Positions 47,186 through 55,325 of a stretch of DNA of 64,000 nt are shown here, piece by piece. Both the position numbers and the translations under genes were made by a program. Origin of the DNA: Chitinophagaceae bacterium (GTDB lineage Bacteria; Bacteroidota; Bacteroidia; Chitinophagales; Chitinophagaceae); contig JALHNJ010000006.1 in the NCBI GenBank assembly GCA_022843585.1, positions 156,577-220,576 on the forward strand, given 5' to 3'. Under the pieces are notes generated by a model. The model was given only the letters and a program-made list of their open reading frames with translations. It was not told the origin of the DNA and did not search any database. Each line of letters begins with the position of its first letter. Position 1 is the stretch's first letter.

Positions 47186-47334
47186 ATGTTTCTAATATCT
47201 TGTGTTGAACCTATGTATAGATATCAGTATTATCACTTAACAATAAAAGTGAAAGTGCTTAAATGACAAAAAAAAATCATTGTATATTTTAGCACCAGGC
47301 ATTCCCAATATATCTTTCTCAAAAATAATCCACC

Positions 47335-47583
47335 ATGAACAACTTCGAAGAAGATGATGATATGAATTTCTCCTGGACCGGTCTTTTTTTCGCAACCGGT
47401 TTAAGCCTAATTGTATTTAGTTTTTTTATGAAAATACTTGATGGCGAACATGAAACTTTATTCCTGCAAATTGGCGGCATCGCTTTATTGGTTGCATCAG
47501 TACTATTGCTGAACAAGTATTATTCTCGTAAAAGAATAAAAAAGAATTCACCGAAAACCGCCTCCATCTTCCTGGAAGAATAG
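47335..47583 (+). CDS. Small membrane protein, 82 aa
   Basis: The protein starts with an acidic stretch (MNNFEEDDDMNF), has two membrane helices (LFFATGLSLIVFSFFM and LFLQIGGIALLVASVLLL) and a basic cytosolic tail (YYSRKRIKKNSPK). The frame is intact and codon use is normal. No family is recognised. It is alone between the pdhC terminator and the convergent phosphoesterase gene, whose stop is 6 nt beyond. Confidence 0.65.
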   Translation: MNNFEEDDDMNFSWTGLFFATGLSLIVFSFFMKILDGEHETLFLQIGGIALLVASVLLLNKYYSRKRIKKNSPKTASIFLEE

Positions 47584-47589
47584 AGTTGT

Positions 47590-49437
47590 TTACTTTGCTA
47601 CTTTTAATAAAGCTAATTTTCCATCCATCGTTGTTACTACAAGAGTTTCTTTATCCAACACTCTTACCGTATTCACCATGGAGTTATCAATTTTATGTGC
47701 CCATACTATTTTTTGTGTTGATGGATCAATGCAATACACCACACCGCTTTTTGTACCAAAGAAAACCAACCCATCTTTTTCAATCAGCATAGAGGGGACA
47801 TGTTCGTAGCCAAATCCTGCATGCATTCGCCAGGCAGTTGATTGCTTTTCACGGCTGCTTTTATATGCAACAATCGTATCCTGCATCGTTTTCCCGTATA
47901 TCCATTTACCGTCGGCTGATATACCAATTGACTCCCGGATAGTAGCATCATTGTTTCTCCATAAAGCTTTACCTGTCGTTGCATCAATAGCAGAAATATA
48001 ACGGTCAGGCGCCACCACATACACTACCCCATCAACTGCGACGGGTATGCAGGATGCCGGCGAAAAATTTCTAACAGTTGAACCATTGTTCCATTTCCAA
48101 AACAACTCGCCAGTTGCACTATTTAATGAATAAAGATTTCTATCCCATGCGCCGAAAATTATTTTGCCTTCATATAGCAACGGAGTACTTACCACAGGTC
48201 CGTCCAACCCACTAAACTTCCATATAAGTTTTCCGTTTTTATTATTTAGGGCAACGAATGAGTCATCACTGCCACCAATAAAAACAGTATCGCCATTTAT
48301 AAGTGGTGAGCCCAACACAGCTGCTCCAGCTTTGTATTGCCACTTTAATTTTCCATTCTTTACATCCAATGCATTTACAAATCCATCTCCAGATCCAAAT
48401 ACAACCAACCCTTTTGAAACAGCAGGAGAAGAAAAAATTGCTCCTGCGGTTTTATACTTCCAAACTTCCTTTCCATCTTTTAAATTAAAACAAGTCATCA
48501 CTCCATTTTGGTTTCCAACAAAAACTTTATCATCAGCTACTGCCGGAGTTGATATAATATTAGCTTCCGAAGAATAAGTCCATGCCGCAACTGTTTTATT
48601 ATATTGTTGGTTGATGGAATAATCCGGTCTTGTAAACTTTTTAGTTACATTATATTTTTTTTCTTCAATCTTTAAGGCTGTCCAAGATTTTAGTGTTTCC
48701 TTTTCTGGTTTTCGTTCTGAAAAAACAATGGAGTCTTCCCGTACATCCACCAGATTATATCCCCCCAATGCGGCTTTAGCTCTCAAATTAGAACGGCCCA
48801 TTACCCCGGGGATATCTTCAAAATTCATAGCCTTATTTGAATGACCATGACCACACAATACAGCCCATGTATTATGATTTTTTAAACGATCAGTTATTTC
48901 ATACCAGTTATCTAATCCATTATCCATTGGGTAATGATTCAGAAAAATAACAGGCTGCCCCGGTTGTACCTTTTTCAATTCTGCATCAAGCCAGTTCACC
49001 GCATCTCTTGGCACATGTCCATCACTCATTCTTACATAAGGCCCGGATGCACAACCCAAAAAACGAATGCCGTTGTATTCAAAACTGAATTTATCATACC
49101 CAAAAACAGTAGTAAACATAACGCCACCGCTTTCACTCCAACCTGTATCATGGTTCCCCGGAATAATATGCCAGGGTACATCAAGACTATCAAGGATCTG
49201 TTTCGCAAGTTTTAATTCTTCATTCGTACCCAACTCGGTAATATCGCCGGTTAAAACAACAAAGGCAATATCATCCATTGCATTAATATCTCTAACGGTA
49301 CGCCGCAGATCTTCTTCTGCCGATCCATTTGGCGAGCCGATATGTGTATCGGAAATAAAAGCAAAGCGGAATTTTTTAAACTGCGAATGAGCAGTAACAG
49401 AGAAAATAAGAAATGCCAGCAGGAGTAAATTCTTCAT
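47590..49437 (-). CDS. Secreted metallophosphoesterase with PQQ-like beta-propeller
   Basis: A signal peptide (MKNLLLLAFLIFSVTAHSQ) is followed by a calcineurin-like phosphoesterase with the full metal motif series: SDTH (Asp30, His32), TGDIT, PGNHD, FLNHYP and CGHGHS. From about residue 280 to the end run PQQ-like strand repeats (for example NQNGVMTCFNLKDGKEVWKY) that make up a propeller. The fusion suggests a secreted phosphohydrolase with a binding propeller; the substrate is unknown. It is transcribed alone on the minus strand. Confidence 0.9.
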   Translation of the reverse strand: MKNLLLLAFLIFSVTAHSQFKKFRFAFISDTHIGSPNGSAEEDLRRTVRDINAMDDIAFVVLTGDITELGTNEELKLAKQILDSLDVPWHIIPGNHDTGWSESGGVMFTTVFGYDKFSFEYNGIRFLGCASGPYVRMSDGHVPRDAVNWLDAELKKVQPGQPVIFLNHYPMDNGLDNWYEITDRLKNHNTWAVLCGHGHSNKAMNFEDIPGVMGRSNLRAKAALGGYNLVDVREDSIVFSERKPEKETLKSWTALKIEEKKYNVTKKFTRPDYSINQQYNKTVAAWTYSSEANIISTPAVADDKVFVGNQNGVMTCFNLKDGKEVWKYKTAGAIFSSPAVSKGLVVFGSGDGFVNALDVKNGKLKWQYKAGAAVLGSPLINGDTVFIGGSDDSFVALNNKNGKLIWKFSGLDGPVVSTPLLYEGKIIFGAWDRNLYSLNSATGELFWKWNNGSTVRNFSPASCIPVAVDGVVYVVAPDRYISAIDATTGKALWRNNDATIRESIGISADGKWIYGKTMQDTIVAYKSSREKQSTAWRMHAGFGYEHVPSMLIEKDGLVFFGTKSGVVYCIDPSTQKIVWAHKIDNSMVNTVRVLDKETLVVTTMDGKLALLKVAK

Positions 49438-49572
49438 ACAGCAAGTTACTTATTGGATGGCGCATCCATATTTTTGGTTAAATATATTTTCTACAATAAT
49501 ATTTCACCTGCATAAAGCCGCATATATCATGGATTCCTTATTTTCGGTATTCAATTTTTAACCAAAACGCCA

Positions 49573-50166
49573 ATGACTATTCTAGACATCTCCTCCTGGT
49601 GGCAAGCCATGCCTTTTTTCAATAAAATATTCTGGGTATTTGCGTTGCTTTTTTCCATTCTGTTTTTAATACAACTGGTAATGTCATTTATTGGTGGTGA
49701 TGGAGATGTTTCTGCTGGTGATGCTGATGAGTATGTTGGTGGTGATGATGGTATAGGTTATGAATTCTTCACCATCAAAAACCTCATTGCGTTCTTCACT
49801 GTTTTTGGATGGACAGGTATTGCTGGTATTAATGGCGGTTTAAGTAAGGGTTTAACAATCGGGCTTGCATTACTTGCTGGTTCATTAATGGTTGTAATGA
49901 TGGCGGTGCTTTTTCGCAATATGAACAAGCTAAGACAAAGCGGTACGTTACAAATAAAAAATGCAGTAGGGATTATTGCAGAAACATATCTTTTTATCCC
50001 TGCAAAAAGAAGTGGCTTTGGAAAAATACATATCAAAGTGCAGGGCTCTTTACACGAACTGCAGGCAATGACAGATGATGAAGAACAAATTGCAACCGGG
50101 AAACTGGTAAAAGTTACATCAGTAATAAACGATAGCATACTTTTAGTTACATCAAATCTTTCTTAA
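49573..50166 (+). CDS. NfeD-like/OB-fold membrane protein, partner of flotillin
   Basis: The 197-aa protein has an N-terminal membrane helix, an acidic Gly/Asp-rich loop (GGDGDVSAGDADEYVGGDDG), two or three more helices, and a C-terminal OB-like beta domain (NAVGIIAETYLFIPAKRSG to LVKVTSVINDSILLV). This is the plan of YqiJ/NfeD-like proteins that pair with flotillins, and a flotillin gene follows after 21 nt. Role in membrane domain organisation is inferred from that pair. Confidence 0.78.
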   Translation: MTILDISSWWQAMPFFNKIFWVFALLFSILFLIQLVMSFIGGDGDVSAGDADEYVGGDDGIGYEFFTIKNLIAFFTVFGWTGIAGINGGLSKGLTIGLALLAGSLMVVMMAVLFRNMNKLRQSGTLQIKNAVGIIAETYLFIPAKRSGFGKIHIKVQGSLHELQAMTDDEEQIATGKLVKVTSVINDSILLVTSNLS

Positions 50167-50187
50167 TCAACTTTAACCTTTGAAATT

Positions 50188-51723
50188 ATGGCGGAGAATT
50201 TATTATTAGTCATTGCGGCGGGGGTCTTATTTTTCTTTATACTGGTATTTTCTATGTTTCGCCGGTACAAACGTTGTCCTTCCGATAGAATATTAGTGGT
50301 GTATGGAAAAGTAGGTAAAAACTCCGAAGGTTCTTTAACAGCAAAATGTATTCATGGTGGGGCCGCATTTATATGGCCTATTATACAAGATTATTCTTTT
50401 CTCGACCTCACTCCTATTTCTATTGAAGTAAACCTGACCAGTGCATTAAGTAAGCAAAATATCCGGGTGGATGTGCCTTCCCGTTTTACCGTTGGTATTT
50501 CTACAGAACCCAGTGTAATGCAAAATGCAGCAGAACGTTTGCTTGGTATGCAACGCCCATCTATACACGACCTGGCAAAAGATATTATTCTTGGACAAAT
50601 GCGTTTGGTAGTGGCCATGATGGATATTGAAGAGATCAATAACAACAGGGATAAATTTTTGGCAAATATTGCCGGTAACGTAGAAGCCGAGTTGAACAAG
50701 ATCGGTTTGAAGATGATCAACGTAAACGTAACCGACATTAAGGATGAAAGCGGATACATTGATGCATTAGGTAAAGAAGCAGCGGCAAAAGCAATCAACG
50801 AAGCAAAAATCCGGGTGGCGGAGCAAGAACGTACCGGTGATATTGGTAAAACAACCGCCGAAAAAGAAAGAGATATTAAAGTAGCCGAAACACAAAGGGA
50901 CCGTGATATTAATGTGGCAATGGCAGTAAAGGAAAAAGAAATTCAAATTGCCGGAGCCAACAGAGATGAAAATATTGGAAAAGCAGAGGCAGAAAGAGAT
51001 ACGAGAGTAAAAATGGCCGAAGCAAATGCCATTGCGGTACAAGGAGAAAACCTTTCCAAAATTGAAATTGCCAATTCAGATGCATTAAGAAGAGAAAGAG
51101 AAGCCGAAGCATTGAAAAAAGCGATGGCCGCCGAAAAAGTACAAGCTGCTAAAGCATTGGAAGAAGCCTACCTGGCAGAAAAAAAATCAGAAGATGCCCG
51201 TGCAGAAAGAGACCGTGCCACACAAAATGCAAGTATCGTAGTAGCAGCTGATATTCAAAAACAAAAACTCATTATTGAAGCACAGGCTGCTGCAGAACAA
51301 TTAAGAGAAAAAGCAAAAGGTGAGGCCGACGCCATCTTTGCCAAACTGGAAGCGGAAGCAAGGGGTATGTATGAAATACTTACCAAGCAGGCTGAAGGTT
51401 TGGAACGAATTGTAAAATCTGCCGGCAACGATCCAAAAGATGCCGTGTTGCTATTGATCGTTGATAAACTGCCTGAGTTAGTGAGAATGCAAACTGAAGC
51501 CATTAAAAATATTAAGATCGATAAAGTAACCGTTTGGGATGGCGGCGGACAAGGCGCCGATGGCAAAGGTTCTACAGCCAACTTTATGAGTGGCCTGTAT
51601 AAATCAGTGCCGCCATTAAAAGATATTTTTGATATGGCCGGTATGGATCTGCCCACTTACCTCGGAAAGAAAAAAGATGATGCCGCTGTAGATGTAGAGG
51701 CGGAAGAAATCAAGAAAAAATAA
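50188..51723 (+). CDS. Flotillin-like SPFH domain protein
   Basis: An N-terminal membrane segment (LLLVIAAGVLFFFILVF) is followed by an SPFH/band 7 domain (residues about 40-210) and a long coiled coil of Glu/Ala/Lys repeats (AEKERDIKVAETQRDRDI and later KALEEAYLAEKKSEDARAE) typical of flotillins. Length 511 aa fits FloT/YqiK proteins. It is co-transcribed with the NfeD-like gene upstream and ends in a strong terminator. Flotillins form scaffolds in membrane microdomains. Confidence 0.93.
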   Translation: MAENLLLVIAAGVLFFFILVFSMFRRYKRCPSDRILVVYGKVGKNSEGSLTAKCIHGGAAFIWPIIQDYSFLDLTPISIEVNLTSALSKQNIRVDVPSRFTVGISTEPSVMQNAAERLLGMQRPSIHDLAKDIILGQMRLVVAMMDIEEINNNRDKFLANIAGNVEAELNKIGLKMINVNVTDIKDESGYIDALGKEAAAKAINEAKIRVAEQERTGDIGKTTAEKERDIKVAETQRDRDINVAMAVKEKEIQIAGANRDENIGKAEAERDTRVKMAEANAIAVQGENLSKIEIANSDALRREREAEALKKAMAAEKVQAAKALEEAYLAEKKSEDARAERDRATQNASIVVAADIQKQKLIIEAQAAAEQLREKAKGEADAIFAKLEAEARGMYEILTKQAEGLERIVKSAGNDPKDAVLLLIVDKLPELVRMQTEAIKNIKIDKVTVWDGGGQGADGKGSTANFMSGLYKSVPPLKDIFDMAGMDLPTYLGKKKDDAAVDVEAEEIKKK

Positions 51724-51757
51724 AAAAGAAAGGGAGGCTTAGACCTCCCTTTCTTTT
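51724..51757 (+). terminator. Rho-independent terminator after the flotillin gene
   Basis: A perfect 14-bp stem (51724-51737 with 51744-51757) with loop CTTAGA and a T-rich 3' arm starts immediately after the stop codon. Confidence 0.9.
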
Positions 51758-51779
51758 AAAAATATATTTTCAATAAATA

Positions 51780-51810
51780 TTGAAAATTCGGAAACAGCAT
51801 TGTAGCTTTG
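51780..51810 (+). promoter_or_regulatory. Promoter of the GbsR/MarR regulator gene
   Basis: TTG (51780-51782), 20 nt and TAGCTTTG (51803-51810) match the Bacteroidota consensus exactly. The -7 element ends 4 nt before the ATG, so a leaderless transcript is predicted. Confidence 0.75.
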
Positions 51811-51814
51811 TTCC

Positions 51815-52321
51815 ATGAAACTTATAGAAGCAAAACAGCAGTTCATCAGTAGTTGGGGAGCTTTTGGTACCCATTGGGGGATTAATCGTACCATGGCGCA
51901 AATACATGCCCTGCTTTTAATCAGCCCTGACCCCCTTACCCAGGATGATATGATGGAAGAACTCAACATTAGCCGGGGTAATACCAATATGAACATCCGG
52001 GAGTTGATCAACTGGGGACTGGTAGAAAGAGTTTTACTCTCCGGTGAACGGAAAGAATATTTTACTGCGGAAAAAGATATCTGGAAAGTAGTTAAACAAA
52101 TAGTAAAGGAAAGAAAGAAACGAGAATTAGAACCGATGCTTCAATTGCTTGACAAACTGGAAGCCGTGGAAGGTGATAAAAGAGATAAGCATGTAAAAAC
52201 ATTTGTAGATACTGTAGTCAGTATTAAAAAACTAGGCAAGCAGGCCGATAAAACTTTAGACACAATGATCAAGGCAGAAGAAAGCTGGTTTGTAAGTTCG
52301 CTAATGAAAATGTTTAAATAG
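51815..52321 (+). CDS. GbsR/MarR family transcriptional regulator
   Basis: The 168-aa protein is a winged-helix regulator of the GbsR group: GTHWGINRTMAQIHALLLI leads into the recognition part DDMMEELNISRGNTNMNIREL and the wing (GLVERVLLSGERKEYF). The C-terminal half is helical and probably serves dimerisation. Its own promoter leads a run of genes that includes two membrane proteins directly downstream (4 nt to the first), which are likely targets. The ligand is unknown. Confidence 0.9.
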   Translation: MKLIEAKQQFISSWGAFGTHWGINRTMAQIHALLLISPDPLTQDDMMEELNISRGNTNMNIRELINWGLVERVLLSGERKEYFTAEKDIWKVVKQIVKERKKRELEPMLQLLDKLEAVEGDKRDKHVKTFVDTVVSIKKLGKQADKTLDTMIKAEESWFVSSLMKMFK

Positions 52322-52325
52322 TAGT

Positions 52326-52715
52326 ATGAAAACAATAAAAGCCATTGATGTTTTTTTACAAACCGGCTTAGTAATAATCATACTTGCAGGATTGATTATA
52401 TCGACTGAAGAGACACTGAGCCCCGCTAACTATGTTGTCGCTTTAGGTATAGTTCAATCAGTAAGCATACTGATTAATTTATTCTTTTCCGGTAATTGGA
52501 AAAAACTACAGTGGAGAAAAATACACCATGTCGGCACTTTGCTGGTTATTATAATACTTGTAATTATCTTCAACGTAGAAGCTCCAGCAAATTCTGATAA
52601 GCAATATTACGGTTTAGGTGCTCTTTTCTACACTAGTGCAGTAGCTCTTATTTTGGTTTTATTTTATTTCATTATCAGTTGGGTAGAATGGCGAAGATTG
52701 AAATCCGAAGCATAA
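52326..52715 (+). CDS. Four-helix membrane protein, 129 aa (A)
   Basis: About four hydrophobic helices are spaced along the chain, starting MKTIKAIDVFLQTGLVIIIL and ending in a charged tail (WVEWRRLKSEA). No family is recognised. It starts 4 nt after the regulator stop, so it is in that operon. It shares topology and weak sequence cues with the next membrane protein. A small terminator follows it. Confidence 0.7.
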   Translation: MKTIKAIDVFLQTGLVIIILAGLIISTEETLSPANYVVALGIVQSVSILINLFFSGNWKKLQWRKIHHVGTLLVIIILVIIFNVEAPANSDKQYYGLGALFYTSAVALILVLFYFIISWVEWRRLKSEA

Positions 52716-52722
52716 TTTAAAT

Positions 52723-52738
52723 AGCCGGGTTACCGGCT
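52723..52738 (+). terminator. Weak terminator-like hairpin
   Basis: A 6-bp stem (agccgg / ccggct) with loop GTTA and a short T run lies between the two four-helix genes; it may only partly stop transcription. Confidence 0.5.
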
Positions 52739-52789
52739 TTTATTTGAACTTATATTTTCATTTTTTTCTGAAACATTAAATACTTTAGT

Positions 52790-53191
52790 ATGCTAGTTAT
52801 TCGTAAAGCAGATTACTACTTCCAGTTTACAGTAGGTATTATTATGCTACTTTCCATACCGGTTCTTTTCATTTATGGTTTTTTTACCGGGCTATTTTTT
52901 ATGGGCTGCTGGCAGCTTTTCAGTGCTTCCTTCAATACCAGTTCATTTATGGGGGCCGGCCTCAGCAAAGAAATAGGCTCGTATTGGAAATGGACTGGAA
53001 TTGTAATGGCCTCTTTGTTTTTATGCGTACCACTGGCGGAACTGTTTAAAGCGGATGATGTAGTGCTGGGCGGATTTGCTGTTGTTGCTTCTATTCCGGT
53101 TGCAATTTATTATCTGTCTATTTATAACAAACTGCTAGCCCATTTAGCATTAAGAAAAGAGCTAGGAGGATTGTTAAAATCAAATCACTAA
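52790..53191 (+). CDS. Four-helix membrane protein, 133 aa (B)
   Basis: Four hydrophobic helices are seen (for example FTVGIIMLLSIPVLFIYGFF and VLGGFAVVASIPVAIYYLSI), with a basic C-terminal tail. It is similar in size, topology and the opening pattern to protein A (DVFLQTGLVIII against DYYFQFTVGIIM), which suggests distant paralogy. The epimerase gene starts 3 nt after its stop, so they share a transcript. Function is unknown. Confidence 0.7.
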   Translation: MLVIRKADYYFQFTVGIIMLLSIPVLFIYGFFTGLFFMGCWQLFSASFNTSSFMGAGLSKEIGSYWKWTGIVMASLFLCVPLAELFKADDVVLGGFAVVASIPVAIYYLSIYNKLLAHLALRKELGGLLKSNH

Positions 53192-53193
53192 TT

Positions 53194-54177
53194 ATGAAGC
53201 ATTGTAAAATTGTTATAGCAGGCGGTACTGGTTTTATTGGCCAGGAAATGATAAAACATTTTGGCAAAGAAAATAACATTATCGTATTGACACGGCAGCT
53301 TCCGGATGCGAGTAATAACCGAAACCGATATAATTCGCTAAACGTTGCAGCACTTAAAAATGTAAAATTTATAAAATGGGATGGAAAAGAAGTAGCAGAA
53401 TGGTGTAATGAGATCAACGGTGCAGATTTAATAATCAATCTCGCAGGCAAATCAGTAAACTGCCGTTATACTGAGCAAAACAAAAAAGAAATTCTCGATA
53501 GCCGGATTGATGCAGTAAATGCCATCGCTACAGCAATAAAAAAATGCAGTACTCCGCCTTCATGCTGGATCAATGCCTCCTCTGCTACAATTTATCGTCA
53601 TGCTCAGGACAGGCCACAGGATGAATATACCGGTGAATTTCATAGCGGCTTCTCCGTTAATGTATGTAAAGCATGGGAAAATGCATTCTTCAATCAACAA
53701 ACTCCCGGCACCAGAAAAATAGCATTACGAATGGCAATAACATTAGGGCCCGGTGGTGTATTGATTCCCTATTTCAATTTATTAAAACTCGGTCTCGGTG
53801 GAAAACAGGGAAGTGGAAAACAAATGTATAGCTGGATTCATATTAAAGACACCTGCAGAATGATTGAATGGATAACTGAAAATGAAAATATAGAAGGCAC
53901 CTTTAATTGCTCATCACCAAACCCGGTTACGAATAAACATTTCATGCAAACATTAAGAAATGTAACCGGCTATACAATAGGACTTCCGGCTTTTGAATGG
54001 ATGCTGAAAATTGGCGCAGTAATAATTGGAACGGAAACAGAGTTAGTACTAAAAAGCCGCTGGGTGATTCCTACCAAAATAACTGAAACGGGCTTTCAAT
54101 TTAAATATCCGCTATTGGAAGATGCACTTAAAGATATTATTAGTGAAGTACCTCGTAAGCAATACCGCTTATTTTGA
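53194..54177 (+). CDS. TIGR01777 family epimerase, second paralogue
   Basis: The N-terminal Rossmann motif is AGGTGFIGQEMI and the family segments NASSATIYRH, LRMAITLGPGG, YSWIHIKDTCRMIEW and SPNPVTNKHFM are present, with a DUF1731-like end (VLKSRWVIPTKITETGFQF). At 327 aa it is slightly longer than the copy at 7141-8067 and only moderately similar to it. The substrate is unknown. It follows membrane protein B by 3 nt. Confidence 0.9.
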   Translation: MKHCKIVIAGGTGFIGQEMIKHFGKENNIIVLTRQLPDASNNRNRYNSLNVAALKNVKFIKWDGKEVAEWCNEINGADLIINLAGKSVNCRYTEQNKKEILDSRIDAVNAIATAIKKCSTPPSCWINASSATIYRHAQDRPQDEYTGEFHSGFSVNVCKAWENAFFNQQTPGTRKIALRMAITLGPGGVLIPYFNLLKLGLGGKQGSGKQMYSWIHIKDTCRMIEWITENENIEGTFNCSSPNPVTNKHFMQTLRNVTGYTIGLPAFEWMLKIGAVIIGTETELVLKSRWVIPTKITETGFQFKYPLLEDALKDIISEVPRKQYRLF

Positions 54178-54202
54178 CAGAATTACATCTTAGCTTTACA
54201 CT

Positions 54203-54568
54203 ATGACTACAAAAAAAACACTGGTACTTGGTGCCTCCGACAATCCTTCCCGCTATAGCAACCTTGCTATTCAACGACTGCGTAAATACGGACACCCCGT
54301 AGTAGCCGTAGGAAGAAAATACTCGCAGGTAGATGATGTAGTAATTGAAAAAGAAAAACAAGCATTTGAAAATGTTGATACCGTAACACTTTACCTTAAC
54401 CCTGCACACCAGCAGGAATACTACGATTACATTCTTTCCTTAAATCCTAAGCGTATCATCTTTAACCCGGGTGCAGAAAATGAAGAATTAGCTGAGCTGG
54501 CCAAACAAAAAGGTATTGAACCAATTGAAGCCTGCACATTAGTAATGCTAAGTACCAGCCAGTATTGA
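54203..54568 (+). CDS. CoA-binding domain protein (YccU-like)
   Basis: The 121-aa protein is a single Rossmann-like CoA-binding domain: TLVLGASDNPSRYSNLAIQRL at the start and IIFNPGAENEEL in the second half match the CoA_binding_2 family. No catalytic domain is attached. Members are small cytosolic proteins of unclear role. A -7-like sequence (TAGCTTTA) ends 6 nt before the ATG. Confidence 0.92.
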   Translation: MTTKKTLVLGASDNPSRYSNLAIQRLRKYGHPVVAVGRKYSQVDDVVIEKEKQAFENVDTVTLYLNPAHQQEYYDYILSLNPKRIIFNPGAENEELAELAKQKGIEPIEACTLVMLSTSQY

Positions 54569-54764
54569 TAAATGAAATTGAAACTAAATGACTTTACAAA
54601 AAACTGTAACGGCCTACATCCCGTAGCTTTTAAGAATCGTGGCACTCCTTTTGGCTATTCATACGTGTTGATACTTGTCTTTCCAAATCTTGTATCTCTA
54701 TCCCACTGAAAACGGCAGTCTACATTCTTCTCTGCTGAAATATTTCTGACTTTAAAAAGTTCAA

Positions 54765-55238
54765 ATGAAAAACCTACGTACCGCAGCACTATGCGTAAGT
54801 GCCATGCTTTACAGTTTGTGTTTAACAGCACAAAACGAAAAACCGCCCATTACAGAACCAGACTATAATAAACCCAAACTCTTCAACAACCTGCCGGAAA
54901 AAATTCCTGTTACTGTTGACGAAATTAACAACCTCCTTAATACAGCGATAGGTGAAACTATCAGCCTGAAACTCTCAATTACTTCCAGCATTCAATTTGA
55001 TGGTAAAGTAATTTATGCTGCCAGCAAATACGGTAATAGTATTCGGAGTGTTGTAATACGCTCCAGCAATTATAACGGAGCAAGTTTCACTATTTCTAAA
55101 ATCATCAGTGCCGGAAAGGTTGTGTCTTATGCTGGCAGAATTATGAGTTTCGCACATGGAGATCTATATGAACTGCAAAAACTCGATGGTCAACTTGTGT
55201 TGGTTAAAAGAAATTACTATGAGCTTGTTAATGAATAA
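54765..55238 (+). CDS. Small secreted protein, module copy A
   Basis: A signal peptide (MKNLRTAALCVSAMLYSLCL then TAQ) precedes a mature protein of about 135 aa. No known family is recognised. A Pro-rich N-terminal part (KPPITEPDYNKPKLFNNLP) is followed by a beta-rich domain (SITSSIQFDGKV, SVVIRSSNYNGASFTIS, YAGRIMSF, DLYELQKLDGQLVLV). It is more than half identical to the product at 57297-57773, and each copy precedes a metzincin gene. It could be an inhibitor, chaperone or cofactor of that protease (inference). Confidence 0.85.
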   Translation: MKNLRTAALCVSAMLYSLCLTAQNEKPPITEPDYNKPKLFNNLPEKIPVTVDEINNLLNTAIGETISLKLSITSSIQFDGKVIYAASKYGNSIRSVVIRSSNYNGASFTISKIISAGKVVSYAGRIMSFAHGDLYELQKLDGQLVLVKRNYYELVNE

Positions 55239-55265
55239 AAAATATCAATGACAAAATTTTATAAG

Positions 55266-55290
55266 TGACCCGTTTTTATATCCTTGCCCC
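55266..55290 (+). promoter_or_regulatory. Conserved intergenic element, module copy A
   Basis: This 25-nt element between the secreted partner and the metzincin is identical at 22 of 25 positions to 57802-57826 in copy B; the flanking spacer DNA is much less alike. It begins TGACCCGTTTTTA and may be a promoter or an RNA element. Confidence 0.5.
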
Positions 55291-55325
55291 TATTTTCCTA
55301 TAGAAAACAAAAAATCCAACGTATT

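Noticed and set aside
50391..51112. Minus-strand frames within the flotillin gene
   Set aside because: They mirror the Glu/Ala/Lys coiled coil as Phe/Leu/Ser-rich frames and are typical shadows.
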